Assembly (NCBI GenBank): GCA_964648295.1
Contig: CAZYNH010000002.1
Coordinates: 262,695 to 326,694, forward strand
DNA from: UBA4055 sp964648295
GTDB taxonomy: Bacteria; UBA4055
Direction of reading: 5' to 3'
DNA length: 64,000 nucleotides
The position numbers and the translations under genes were made by a program. Under the pieces are notes generated by a model that was not told the DNA's origin, searched no databases, and saw only the letters and a program-made list of their open reading frames with translations. Below are positions 51,199 through 60,339 of the stretch, one piece after another; position 1 is the first letter of the stretch, and every line of letters begins with the position of its first letter.

Positions 51199-51675
51199 TT
51201 ATTCCGTGACTGCTTTCAATATCTTTTCGTCGTCTTCGGCGACGCCGCCCATAATTTTTTTAACATTCGGACTGAAGAACTTGCTCATCAGTCCGATGTT
51301 CATTCTCGAGATGAAGACTTTCCCGTTGTTCAGTTCATATACAGCGATCCTGCAGGGCATCAGGACAGACAGGTACATATCTTCCTCGTTCTTAAGTACT
51401 TCGTATAAGTTTTCCGCATGGCAGAGTTCAAGGACTTTTGCGTGTGGCGCGTCATCGTAACCAGCTCTTCCTATCCTGTCTCCCAGATCCCAGATCTTTG
51501 CTACAGCCCACCCGTGATCTTCAGAACTTTTTTCTATCAGATCAACAGTTTCACGGTAGTCATACTTACTTTCTTTAATCTCGAACATCAATGACGGGAA
51601 AATTTTCCATGCGGTTACAAGTGTAAAGGCGGTCCCTGCGATAAATCCTGCCGCGATAAGAAGAAGAGTTTTCAT
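51199..51675 (-). CDS. DUF302-family protein with N-terminal membrane anchor
   Basis: 158 residues from ATG 51675 (GGAGG 7 nt upstream). One N-terminal helix (KTLLLIAAGFIAGTAFTLVTAW) precedes a DUF302-like domain: YDYRETVDLIEKSSEDHGWAV, ELCHAENLYEVLK, DMYLSVLMPCRIAVYE and GKVFISRMNIGLMSKFF. The family's role is not established. Convergent with the CNBD gene; divergent from batD with overlapping promoters. Confidence 0.8.
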   Translation of the reverse strand: MKTLLLIAAGFIAGTAFTLVTAWKIFPSLMFEIKESKYDYRETVDLIEKSSEDHGWAVAKIWDLGDRIGRAGYDDAPHAKVLELCHAENLYEVLKNEEDMYLSVLMPCRIAVYELNNGKVFISRMNIGLMSKFFSPNVKKIMGGVAEDDEKILKAVTE

Positions 51676-51719
51676 GCCGTTACCTCCGTTTTGTTCTGAC
51701 CATTTTTCTGCTTTTACGG

Positions 51720-51749
51720 AATATAAGCTCAAATGTTCATTGATTACAA
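51720..51749 (-). promoter_or_regulatory. Probable promoter of the DUF302 gene
   Basis: Minus strand: TTGTAA (51749-51744), 18 bp, TATATT (51725-51720). Its -35 overlaps the -35 of the divergent batD promoter, so the two probably compete for polymerase. Confidence 0.6.
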
Positions 51750-51768
51750 GGTTAAAATTGTTTATATT
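51740..51768 (+). promoter_or_regulatory. Promoter of batD-batE
   Basis: TTGATT (51740-51745), 17 bp, TATATT (51763-51768). Predicted leader of about 65 nt to the start at 51841. Confidence 0.7.
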
Positions 51769-51840
51769 TGGCAGACCGCCGGATCGGTTTCAGGAACAAA
51801 TTTGAGTAAAATTAGTAAAAATGCCGGAATTTGAGGCTGT

Positions 51841-53640
51841 ATGATGTCAGGAAGCATGAAAAATATTCTAATATCTCTCGTTGTATTTTACGGCGTTCTA
51901 AATGCGCAAAAAGCCGTTAAGATGAGCTCATCTGCTACAGATATCTTCAAAAACGATGTTTTTGAGCTGGAGATAAGGCTCGAAAATTTTAATTCTGATG
52001 TTTCTGTTCAGTATCCTTCATTCAATGATCTTCAAAAAATATCAGGCCCGTTCCAGTCGTCAAGTACTTCGATAATCAACGGAACGATGACAAAATCTGT
52101 AACCCTGACTTATCAGTTCGCTCCAAAAAGAACGGGAAAGATAACAATAGATCCCGTTTCGGTCACCGACGAAGGTAAGGTATACAAGTCCGACCCCCTG
52201 ACTGTTAATGTCTTTGAACAGGGTTCTGCGGCCAACAATTCAAGAGATATGTTCATAGTTGCGGAAATAAGCTCGAAAAATGTCTTTGTAGGCGAGATGG
52301 TAAGGCTGGATCTAGTTCTCTATATAAAACCGGAGATCAGGCTAAGTGCCCCATCTGTTAAAACTGAGCCGAAATTTACCGGATTCGTAAAGGAAAATAT
52401 AGAAATTCCTCAGGAAAAACTCAGAACTCTTGTTCAGACGATTTATAAAGGCACAAAATACAACACGCTGCCTTTAAGAAGTTACTGGCTGACGCCGACT
52501 TCATCCGGGGAAAAGGTTATTGAATCCGTGAGCGTCAATGTTCCTGTAGAAGTCAGAACTAAGAAAAAGAACAGGGGATTCTTCAACGATCCCTTCTTCG
52601 ATGATGATGTTTTTTCAGGATTCAGCAGTTATCAGGATAAAACCGTACTTTCAGACGAGTTGAACCTGACAGTCACAAGCCTGCCTGAGCAGGGAAAACC
52701 TTCTGATTTTTCCGGTGCGGTAGGAACTTTCAGCATAATGTCTTCATTGGACAGGGATTCGGTTTCTGTCAACGAGGGCGTTAGTCTGAAAATCGTTATC
52801 TCAGGAACAGGCAATTTATCCGATATACGAGATCTCAATCTCAAATTCCCAAGAGATTTCGAGGTTTACGATCCTAAAAGGACGGTTTCATTAAACCAAG
52901 ATAACAAAAAGAACGGAAAAATTACATTTGAGTATCTTCTTCTTGCAAGGAATCCGGGAAAACACGCCCTTAAAGATATTTCTTTCCCTTATTTTGATCT
53001 AAAGGAGAAAAAATACAGATCGGTCAGGACCAAAGACCATCTGGTAACTGTGTCAGGTGAAGGTAAGGCTTTTGCGGCTTCAAGAGCAGGCGGATTTTCA
53101 AGGCGGGATGTTGAAGTTCTGGCCAGCGATATAAGGTATATCAAAAAGGACCGGCCCGATTTCTATAAAATAGAATCAAAATATTTTAACCCCGCAGAAT
53201 TCTTTGCGAGATCAGGTGTCTCAATTTTTATTATAATCCTTTCCCTGTTCGTAAGAGTTTATATTTCAAAAAACTCGGGCAACGAAGCCCTGTCAAGACG
53301 GAAGAAAGCCGCGGCCAACGCGATCAGAAGGCTGAAAGAATCTTATAAGGTACTCGGTTATAAAGATTATCTGAAATTCTATAAAACGCTTGATGAAGCC
53401 CTATTAAAATTCATTGCCGACAAACTGAATATAAGCCACGCGGGCATAGTGACAGATGAGATAGTGCCTGTGTTAAAAAATTTGTCTGTTCCGGATGACA
53501 TAATATCGGATTTTACAGGGCTTCTTAATAAATCCGCATCAATTCAATACGCAGCGAGCAAGCCCGGAGAAGATGAAATGGCTAAAGATATTGAAAAAGC
53601 GAAAGAGCTTATGAGCGAACTTATTGTGAGGTTAAAATGA
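51841..53640 (+). CDS. batD: BatD-like protein
   Basis: 599 residues; signal peptide MKNILISLVVFYGVLNAQ, with starts possible at 51841, 51844 or 51856. BatD architecture: repeated beta-sandwich domains (KNDVFELEIRLENFNSD; FVGEMVRLDLVLYIKPE; SVNEGVSLKIVISGTGNL), then a membrane helix (VSIFIIILSLFVRVYI, about 460-475) and a helical cytoplasmic tail. Bat proteins accompany MoxR ATPases in envelope-stress or surface complexes of Bacteroidetes and spirochaetes. BatA, BatB and MoxR are not in this window. ATGA overlap with batE. Confidence 0.85.
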   Translation: MMSGSMKNILISLVVFYGVLNAQKAVKMSSSATDIFKNDVFELEIRLENFNSDVSVQYPSFNDLQKISGPFQSSSTSIINGTMTKSVTLTYQFAPKRTGKITIDPVSVTDEGKVYKSDPLTVNVFEQGSAANNSRDMFIVAEISSKNVFVGEMVRLDLVLYIKPEIRLSAPSVKTEPKFTGFVKENIEIPQEKLRTLVQTIYKGTKYNTLPLRSYWLTPTSSGEKVIESVSVNVPVEVRTKKKNRGFFNDPFFDDDVFSGFSSYQDKTVLSDELNLTVTSLPEQGKPSDFSGAVGTFSIMSSLDRDSVSVNEGVSLKIVISGTGNLSDIRDLNLKFPRDFEVYDPKRTVSLNQDNKKNGKITFEYLLLARNPGKHALKDISFPYFDLKEKKYRSVRTKDHLVTVSGEGKAFAASRAGGFSRRDVEVLASDIRYIKKDRPDFYKIESKYFNPAEFFARSGVSIFIIILSLFVRVYISKNSGNEALSRRKKAAANAIRRLKESYKVLGYKDYLKFYKTLDEALLKFIADKLNISHAGIVTDEIVPVLKNLSVPDDIISDFTGLLNKSASIQYAASKPGEDEMAKDIEKAKELMSELIVRLK

Positions 53641-54398
53641 AGATCCGCCCGGCTCTAATAGCGACAGTTATGGCCTTATACCTGCAGGTTCTTACAAGCG
53701 CTCCCCAGACGGATTTCGATGAGGCGAATTCATATTACGAAAAAGGAGACTACGAAAATTCGTGCAGGCTTTACGAAAAAATTCTTTCTGACGGTTATGA
53801 GAACGGCAAGCTGTATTACAATCTGGGAAATTCTTATTATAAGACCGGGGATATAGTCAGGGCTATATTAAATTATGAAAGAGCATTAAAATTAATTCCG
53901 GCGGACACCGATCTTTTAGAGAATTTAAAGACAGCGAGACTTTCTCTGGCTGACAAGATAAATGATGAGACCGTTGTGCCTTTTTTTACTTTCTATAATG
54001 ATCTCAGGAATCACCTCAACATTTATACCGCGAAGAATTATTTTTATTTCTCAGTATTCGCCTTTTCGATCATATTTTCTCTTTTCATTCTGTCCAGATC
54101 AGCATTATTTAAGAAAAGTTTTGCTGTTTTAGGCATGATATCCGCTGTAATATCAGTTCTGACAGCTTATACATACTACGATATTTATACGCAGAATTCG
54201 GAAAGGCACGGCATTGTTGCTGACGATAAGATATCTGTGCTTTCTTCACCAGATGAGAATATAAACTCGAAAGAGCTTTTCTACCTTCACAGAGGAACGA
54301 AAGCGAAGATTACAAGATCGAACGATCAATGGCTGGAGATAGAGATCGACAGCGAAAAGAAAGGCTGGGTCAGAAAAGAGGCTGTGATCGAGATATAA
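53637..54398 (+). CDS. batE: BatE-like TPR and SH3-domain protein
   Basis: 253 residues. Signal peptide, two to three TPR units (DFDEANSYYEKGDYENSCRL, YYNLGNSYYKTGDIVRAIL), two membrane helices in the middle (FYFSVFAFSIIFSLFIL and the next), and a C-terminal bacterial SH3 domain (ISVLSSPDENINSKELFYL, WLEIEIDSEKKGWV). This is the BatE layout, and it follows batD with a 4-nt overlap. Confidence 0.85.
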   Translation: MKIRPALIATVMALYLQVLTSAPQTDFDEANSYYEKGDYENSCRLYEKILSDGYENGKLYYNLGNSYYKTGDIVRAILNYERALKLIPADTDLLENLKTARLSLADKINDETVVPFFTFYNDLRNHLNIYTAKNYFYFSVFAFSIIFSLFILSRSALFKKSFAVLGMISAVISVLTAYTYYDIYTQNSERHGIVADDKISVLSSPDENINSKELFYLHRGTKAKITRSNDQWLEIEIDSEKKGWVRKEAVIEI

Positions 54399-54413
54399 AG
54401 CTTTTTGGGAAAC

Positions 54414-54444
54414 AAAAAAAGCCGGAACTGAGTCCGGCTTTTTT
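54414..54444. terminator. Bidirectional intrinsic terminator
   Basis: A7-GCCGGA (54421-54426), 6-nt loop, TCCGGC (54433-54438) and T6. A tracts on one side and T tracts on the other let it end both batE (plus) and the C25 peptidase gene (minus). Confidence 0.9.
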
Positions 54445-54458
54445 GTTTGTTGAGTGTA

Positions 54459-57400
54459 TTATTTTAAGGGTCTTTCAGTTTCCAACTTTATCGTATTATC
54501 TTTCGTGGCATTCTTCGATACAATATAGTAGAATTTTTTTGTCGCGGAATATTCAACAGAATACTGACTTGTTGTCACATTAGCCTCGAATGTGAAAGTG
54601 CCGTTCGGGTCCGAAGACGAATAGACATCGTAGTTTGTGGCATCGGCCGAGTCGTCCCAGTCTATCACAATATTACTTCCCGCCATGCTTGTAACAATAT
54701 TGGATGGAATTCCGGGGATGACAGAGGCAGAAATTTCGACTTCCTCTGCATTCGAAGGCCCTGATTCCGTAACAGGGTCGGTGTAAGTTGCTGTCACATA
54801 GTAGCTGTAACTGCCGTTAGAAAGCCCGTTGTCATTGTATGTCAGGGTCGCAGGATTTGCTATCGTAGCTATTGAACTTCCGTTCCTGTAAACCTTGTAA
54901 CCGCTCAGGTTCGCTCTTGTCGTTCTCGGCTGTGACTCGAGGTCAGCCTTTGGAGGTTCTTTTCCGCGGTAAACCGATCTTCCGTAAACGCGGTTATCTT
55001 CGACTTCCTCGAAATCCTGACTAAATACAGGTTCGCCCTTTGCGTTATTGACGCTGATATCGTCTATAGCCAGAACGAAAGAATCGTTGGACACACATGT
55101 TATAGCCAGATATACGGTCTGTCCGGCATAGGCTGAAAGATCGTAACTGTACTGGGCCCATGATGCTGTTGATTCAACATAGCTTCCGGCAGAGATTATT
55201 GTAAAATCGCCCTGAGCAGTCCCGGTAGTTGAAATTCCGACTTTGAATCTGTCTGCGCCCCAGTCCATTTTTATTGATTTTGCGTAAAAACTGAAGCTGT
55301 ACCCGCTTCCGAGCAGAAGCTGGGGAGTGATCAGCCAGTCGTTATTCGGCGCAGAGGCTGCAAGAACAGCGAAACAGGCAGCGTATTTACTTCCTGTACG
55401 GGGAGCCCATGCTCCGGTCAGCGCGGGAGTTGTCTGGGACGGGTTGAATATAATATAAGATCCGATATAGCTTTCGTTAGTAAAATCAGCGTCGGTACTT
55501 CCGTATGCCGTACCGCCGTCGCCGTCTATCTGAGTCCAGTTGGCGAATGTGAGAGCGAAGTCTGAGTATTCCTCGAAGCTGTCAGCGAATGTATCAGGCT
55601 CTTCAAAATCCGGCGCTTCCCAGCTCAATGACACATTGGCTCCGTTAGCAACTGCAGCGAGTTCTTTGGGAGGATCAGGAAGTACAGGCGCCGATTCGGT
55701 TTTGAATGTCATATTGGAGCCGTAAGAGGTACCTTCGCTGTTAACTGCTTTGATCCTGTAGTTGTATGTTGTGTTCTCAGAAAGTCCGGTCAGGTTCGCG
55801 CTTACTGCAGTGTTGCTTGTGCCGGTCACTGTACCCGGTACGGCCGCCACCGAACTGCCGTAGGATGTTGTAAGCCCGTACTCGAATGTGACTGTCGTTG
55901 AGTATCCGTTGGCGTTCACAGTGCCGTTCAGGACGGCTTCTTCTACGGATACAGAATTTGCGGCTTGTGTCGATACTACCGGGGGATAGGAAACTGTTTC
56001 AGTGGTTATCGAAATATTATCGATGTCCCAGTAATAGCCCCATGTGCCTGTATAGTTCCACTTGAATTTTACCTGAGGCTGATTAGCTACCGCAGCGATC
56101 ACCTGGCTGAAGGATGCGGGATTAGCGCTCGTGGCCGACCATGACTGTATCACCGTCCAGTTAGTGCCGCCGTTGATACTGTATGAAAGCGTAGCCGATG
56201 AGCCGGTGTAGGACCTGAAATAGTGCGAAAAAGCCAGTGTAATATTAGTAGCGCCTGTCATATCGATCAAGGGAGTTACAAGATCAGCGTTCTGGCTGTT
56301 CCCGCTTCCATATGCGTCACTGTTAAGATATGCGTAATTTCCGTCGGCACCTGAGAGACCGCTCGTATGGGTACCGAACTGCCATACCTGCCCGTTGCCC
56401 TGATTGTCAACGATCTTCCATCCTGCCGGAAGTGTTGTTCCCGCGTTAAAGTTTTCGTATAGCGGCAGAGACATAGCCGCTTCAACGACAGACACGGTCC
56501 ATGTGGCAGAATACGAACCGGGTCCGTAGGTATTATTCGCCAGAACCTTCCAGTAGTAAGTTCCGTAATTTAAGTTCGCTGATGGAGTGTATGTACTGGA
56601 TGTCGGGTTCTGGTTAATTTCTGGCGAGCTGAAATCTGAATTATTATCTACCAGTATGGTATACGATGTTGCCCCGGAAACATCATTCCAGTCAAATGTT
56701 GGTGTCATATCCCCCGTTGAGCTTCCGTTGGACGGGCTTGCAAGCGTCGGCGTCCCGGGCGCCGCTCCGATGTTTACTGTCCACGCCGATGAATATGAGC
56801 TTGAACCGTATGAGTTGGTTGCTAGAACTCTCCAGTAATATGTCCCGTATGCAAGGTTGGACGACGGAGTATAAGTTATGGCGGCGACTGTCTGATTTAC
56901 CTCCGGCGATGAAAAATTTGAGTTGTTGTCGACCTGAATTGTATAAGAAGTACCGCCTACATTGCTCCATTCGAAAGTCGGGGTCTGATCTGTGGTGCCT
57001 CCGCTGTTGGACGGGCTCAAAAGAGTTGGTGTCGGTGGCGGTGTAGTTCCTGTCGATACCGTTATATCAAGAAATTTCGTTTCTGTGTTGAATCCGGTAA
57101 CTGTAAGTTTTGCAGCATCCGCTACAAGTGATTGAGATATTGTAACATTTCCGGATGCGTCGGTGAATCCTGCATAGGTGTTGCCGTTCTGATAAAGTGA
57201 TACAAGCGCATTCTGGAAGTTGGATCCGGCCGCTTTAATATTCGTAGTAAATGGAACACCTACGGTTACAGATGTGTTGGAAACTGTAAGTAACTTCGGC
57301 GGATCTGTTCTTAACTGAAGCGATACATCCCCGAAAATTATCCAGGCTTCCTGTGTGTCTTTAGTCGCGGCATCCGTCGGGGCTTCCTGGAGCATAAGAT

Positions 57401-59060
57401 TAGACGCATTGCAGCAAACAGTTCCCACTGTCGTTCTCTGTTCTGTTACATTTATTCCGTCGCCCGGCTGCGATGAATAATCATAGCCGCCTTTTATGAT
57501 ATCGTTATAGTAATCCTGGGCTTTCATCGGAGGCAGCCATGGCTGGCTTATTGAAGAGAACCATCCTCCAACTGCACCGCCGTTCGTTTTTCTCAGCCAC
57601 GATTCCGCGAAACATGGTTTTGACGCATATTCGACATTACCCACAAGGCAGGCAACTGATACTACAAAAGGAAGCATATCGCCGTTCGTAAGAGTAGCCA
57701 CGTCAGTGTCATAAAGATAACCGCCGTAAATTGATTGAAAGCAGTCATAACTTCCGTGTCCTGTATAGTTTATGATCGATCTTCCGTTGTTTACATATCC
57801 AAGTATTGTCGCTTTTGTGACATTGTTAGCCTGGTATGCCGTGCTGACAGAAGCATAAGTAAACGGTAGTTGTTTGTAGTTTATAATGATATCCGAATGG
57901 GCCTGGTCTCCTTCACCGTCATCACCTGATCCGGCTCCCTCGTTTGAGGCTATGCCAAGGCCTTTTTCGTACCATGTTCCGCTTGGAGTAGGATTCTTTT
58001 CATAATTGATAGCTTTGTTTATCTGGTTAGTCAGTTCAGCTTCTGAAGAAACAGAGAATCTGCCAACTAAAACATCAATATACTGGTCCGATCCTACTGT
58101 GCATCCGAGCATCGGGTCCTGAGCTCCGGTCGTGGATGTAACACTGTTAAGTACCTGAGATTTCAGGTTCGGGAAATCTCCGACTATCTGGGCATAAAGG
58201 ATGTTAGTATTCAGCAGGTACTGGTTTTTTATATCCTGCGTTACATACAAGTCCGTTCCGTTGGGTTTTTCAAGTGTATGAACGGTAAAACCCTTCTGTC
58301 TTTTCCAGTCTATCCATGGCTGAATTGCGGCTAATCCTCCGTTATTTGGAGTATAGATAACAAGTATTTCACCGTGTCCGCCTATTGGAAGGGCTTTGGT
58401 TTCATTATAATTCAGGAAGATGCTTTTATACATACCGCTCATTTCAGGAAAAACCTGTTTCGGTTTTACAGTCACAGGATTGACCGGTTCACTGTCATTT
58501 TCGATAAGCGATATTCTAAGATTTTTATAAATCCTGAGCGTTTTTGATGCGAAATTATACTGATAAGGGTAAACGATAATGTTCGTCCCTCTTACATCTC
58601 TCATAATAAAAGGGTCAGTTATCTCCGCAATCTTTCCGGGGTACCATTCATTTTTTACAGATCCGTCGGCGATTCTGTAGGGTATCTCGTCAATTTTCTG
58701 GCTTCTTGAGATTATTCCTCTTGAAGGAAGGAGCGGATATTTCAGTTCGATGTCTTCGTAACCGTCGAAAGAATATTTCATTTCGACATTCCTGTCTTCC
58801 TTAAGCTGTACCGCTGTTGCGTGATACGGAATCTCGGCGTATCCTTCATCTACAGTAAAAACGCTCCCGGCACCTTTAATCACGCTGTAACTGATTCCGC
58901 CTTTCTCTACTGTCGTAACGATGAAATCCGCTACATTAAAATCAAGGAGCATTTCAGAATCTGATAACCTGCTGTATTCAACAGTAAAACCTCTCCCGGT
59001 TTTTGAGAAAACCGTTACGGCAATTATTAAAAGCGCCGCAACAAAAAAACACTTCTTCAT
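54459..59060 (-). CDS. Secreted gingipain-type (C25) peptidase with FN3 and cleaved-adhesin-like modules
   Basis: 1533 residues. Signal peptide KKCFFVAALLIIAVTVFS, a propeptide-like N-terminal region (about 20-225), then a C25 peptidase domain (about 225-600). Catalytic His435 lies in INYTGHGSYDCF and Cys471 in VVSVACLVGNVEY; CFAESWLRKTNGGAVGGW and LPPMKAQDYYNDII also match gingipains. Downstream: an Ig-like segment, two similar FN3-type repeats (about 680-865), a cleaved-adhesin/MAM-like domain (about 865-1020), another FN3, a second cleaved-adhesin-like domain (about 1150-1330) and two terminal FN3 units. It ends ETERPLK, without a recognisable T9SS sorting domain. Substrate is probably extracellular protein. 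Confidence 0.9.
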   Translation of the reverse strand: MKKCFFVAALLIIAVTVFSKTGRGFTVEYSRLSDSEMLLDFNVADFIVTTVEKGGISYSVIKGAGSVFTVDEGYAEIPYHATAVQLKEDRNVEMKYSFDGYEDIELKYPLLPSRGIISRSQKIDEIPYRIADGSVKNEWYPGKIAEITDPFIMRDVRGTNIIVYPYQYNFASKTLRIYKNLRISLIENDSEPVNPVTVKPKQVFPEMSGMYKSIFLNYNETKALPIGGHGEILVIYTPNNGGLAAIQPWIDWKRQKGFTVHTLEKPNGTDLYVTQDIKNQYLLNTNILYAQIVGDFPNLKSQVLNSVTSTTGAQDPMLGCTVGSDQYIDVLVGRFSVSSEAELTNQINKAINYEKNPTPSGTWYEKGLGIASNEGAGSGDDGEGDQAHSDIIINYKQLPFTYASVSTAYQANNVTKATILGYVNNGRSIINYTGHGSYDCFQSIYGGYLYDTDVATLTNGDMLPFVVSVACLVGNVEYASKPCFAESWLRKTNGGAVGGWFSSISQPWLPPMKAQDYYNDIIKGGYDYSSQPGDGINVTEQRTTVGTVCCNASNLMLQEAPTDAATKDTQEAWIIFGDVSLQLRTDPPKLLTVSNTSVTVGVPFTTNIKAAGSNFQNALVSLYQNGNTYAGFTDASGNVTISQSLVADAAKLTVTGFNTETKFLDITVSTGTTPPPTPTLLSPSNSGGTTDQTPTFEWSNVGGTSYTIQVDNNSNFSSPEVNQTVAAITYTPSSNLAYGTYYWRVLATNSYGSSSYSSAWTVNIGAAPGTPTLASPSNGSSTGDMTPTFDWNDVSGATSYTILVDNNSDFSSPEINQNPTSSTYTPSANLNYGTYYWKVLANNTYGPGSYSATWTVSVVEAAMSLPLYENFNAGTTLPAGWKIVDNQGNGQVWQFGTHTSGLSGADGNYAYLNSDAYGSGNSQNADLVTPLIDMTGATNITLAFSHYFRSYTGSSATLSYSINGGTNWTVIQSWSATSANPASFSQVIAAVANQPQVKFKWNYTGTWGYYWDIDNISITTETVSYPPVVSTQAANSVSVEEAVLNGTVNANGYSTTVTFEYGLTTSYGSSVAAVPGTVTGTSNTAVSANLTGLSENTTYNYRIKAVNSEGTSYGSNMTFKTESAPVLPDPPKELAAVANGANVSLSWEAPDFEEPDTFADSFEEYSDFALTFANWTQIDGDGGTAYGSTDADFTNESYIGSYIIFNPSQTTPALTGAWAPRTGSKYAACFAVLAASAPNNDWLITPQLLLGSGYSFSFYAKSIKMDWGADRFKVGISTTGTAQGDFTIISAGSYVESTASWAQYSYDLSAYAGQTVYLAITCVSNDSFVLAIDDISVNNAKGEPVFSQDFEEVEDNRVYGRSVYRGKEPPKADLESQPRTTRANLSGYKVYRNGSSIATIANPATLTYNDNGLSNGSYSYYVTATYTDPVTESGPSNAEEVEISASVIPGIPSNIVTSMAGSNIVIDWDDSADATNYDVYSSSDPNGTFTFEANVTTSQYSVEYSATKKFYYIVSKNATKDNTIKLETERPLK

Positions 59061-59150
59061 TTCTTCTCCTCGTTTTTGGTTTCTATTTATTTTTTCTACT
59101 TGTGCGGCTGCAGTTTTTACATGCGATCAGCGTAATTTGACCTAATTTTG

Positions 59151-59179
59151 AATTTATATTACATCCGCTTGGTTGTCAA
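59151..59179 (-). promoter_or_regulatory. Probable promoter of the C25 peptidase gene
   Basis: Minus strand: TTGACA (59179-59174), 17 bp, TAAATT (59156-59151). Predicted leader of about 85 nt ending in a GAGGAG ribosome site. Confidence 0.6.
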
Positions 59180-59259
59180 GTTTAAAAAATAATTTTTTTT
59201 TGTTTATTTTAAAAATTTCCTGTTATTATATTGGAACAGACAGTTATCGGGGAGGATTT

Positions 59260-59816
59260 ATGAAAAAAAGGCGACTAATAATGATTATGGCAGCCATAGT
59301 TTTTACAGCATGGGGGGAAGAGATCAGTACCTCGCCTGTAAATCCGGAATTTCTGAAGCAGACGGAACAAAGGGAGAACGGAATTCTTGTCACAAAGACA
59401 GAAGAAGGTTATTCTCCGGGTTACACTTATCCTATCCTTTCGAAACTGCATACTCCGGATATGCGAATCCTGTTATTGAGACGGGCGTGTTCTGGTTCAG
59501 TTCAACATGGACTTCAGCCGGACAGGGAACTTCATACTTAAGAGATCCCTGTGTTAAATCCTACGGGGCGGTAATAGAACTCGGTATTCCTCAGAACGTA
59601 GCTACTTCGGTTACCGGATCGGACCTGACCGTTTCATGGAGCGGGGTAACCGGCGCGACTTCTTATGTAGTTTATTCTTCCGATGATCCTTACGGTACTT
59701 TCGCAATAGACAATTCAGGCTCTTTCAACGGAACACAATAGACGGCATCGATCGTTAATCAGAAAAAATTCTACTATGTGACAGCGACGAACGCGAAAAC
59801 GAAAGTTCATAACTAA
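59260..59816 (+). pseudogene. Decayed secreted protein gene with an FN3 module like that of the C25 peptidase
   Basis: Good start: GGGGAGG then ATG 59260 with a signal peptide (MKKRRLIMIMAAIVFTAWG). The first frame runs into out-of-frame text near 59430-59470; the coherent reading continues in another frame (TGVFWFSSTWTSAGQGT, then IPQNVATSVTGSDLTVSW). This frame meets TAG at 59739, yet the homology continues beyond it (KKFYYVTATNAKTK) to a TAA at 59814. The last part matches the final FN3 of the C25 protein (KKFYYIVSKNATKD). One frameshift and one amber codon mean a pseudogene, or a sequencing error plus a real truncation. Confidence 0.75.
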
Positions 59817-59882
59817 CTGAAGGTCAGCAGAGAAGATAAATTAGAATAAACCTTTATGAATTTTTATAAAGTGCCTGAGCGA

Positions 59883-60338
59883 TCAGCTCTTTTTTATTTC
59901 ATCACCGCTTTTAACTGCTCCGTCTACAACCACTTCCGCGAACAGAAAATGCTTGGGCAGAGGGCACTCTCCTTCCAGCCTGCCCCACGGGCAGTATTCG
60001 AAGCAGGTCATGCCTTTTTCGGTGATCCTGATCTTCGCGGTTTCTCCTATCAGAAAAACATCACCAGTGTTGACAAGCGCGAGGTCTAGACCTTCGGTCG
60101 TAAAAGTTTCCTTAAAATCCCCCGGCGAAACCGCGAAGTCCGACCCCGTGCCCGCACGCGGGCACTGCGCCTGCTCACTGAGCAGCTCGACCGAAGTGAC
60201 AGAGATCTGTCTCGCACCCTGTTTGTTATAGGCGTCACCTTCAAGGCCGACATCTTTGATCAGATCGCCGGAAACGATCTGCTCTTTCGGCTCTTTCTTG
60301 TCGCGGGTAAAGTTGATGTAAGCGATCTTTCCTTTCAT
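59883..60338 (-). CDS. MOSC-domain protein
   Basis: 151 residues. MOSC fold markers: GLEGDAYNKQGARQISVTSV at about residues 30-50 and a C-terminal MTCFEYCPWGRLEGEC with several Cys. MOSC domains bind or carry sulfurated molybdenum/tungsten cofactor species. It begins 1 nt after the moeA stop, so it is translated from the same transcript and a cofactor role is likely. Confidence 0.85.
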   Translation of the reverse strand: MKGKIAYINFTRDKKEPKEQIVSGDLIKDVGLEGDAYNKQGARQISVTSVELLSEQAQCPRAGTGSDFAVSPGDFKETFTTEGLDLALVNTGDVFLIGETAKIRITEKGMTCFEYCPWGRLEGECPLPKHFLFAEVVVDGAVKSGDEIKKS

Positions 60339-60339
60339 A

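Noticed and set aside
56430..57050. Internal repeats in the C25 gene as a mobile or tandem DNA repeat
   Set aside because: They are diverged FN3-type protein modules (about 95 residues each), not near-identical DNA copies.
59739..59741. Amber codon recoding to explain the FN3 relic
   Set aside because: TAG serves as an ordinary stop elsewhere in the window (for example the OstA-like gene and the DUF3857 gene before earP), and the same relic also has a frame change.
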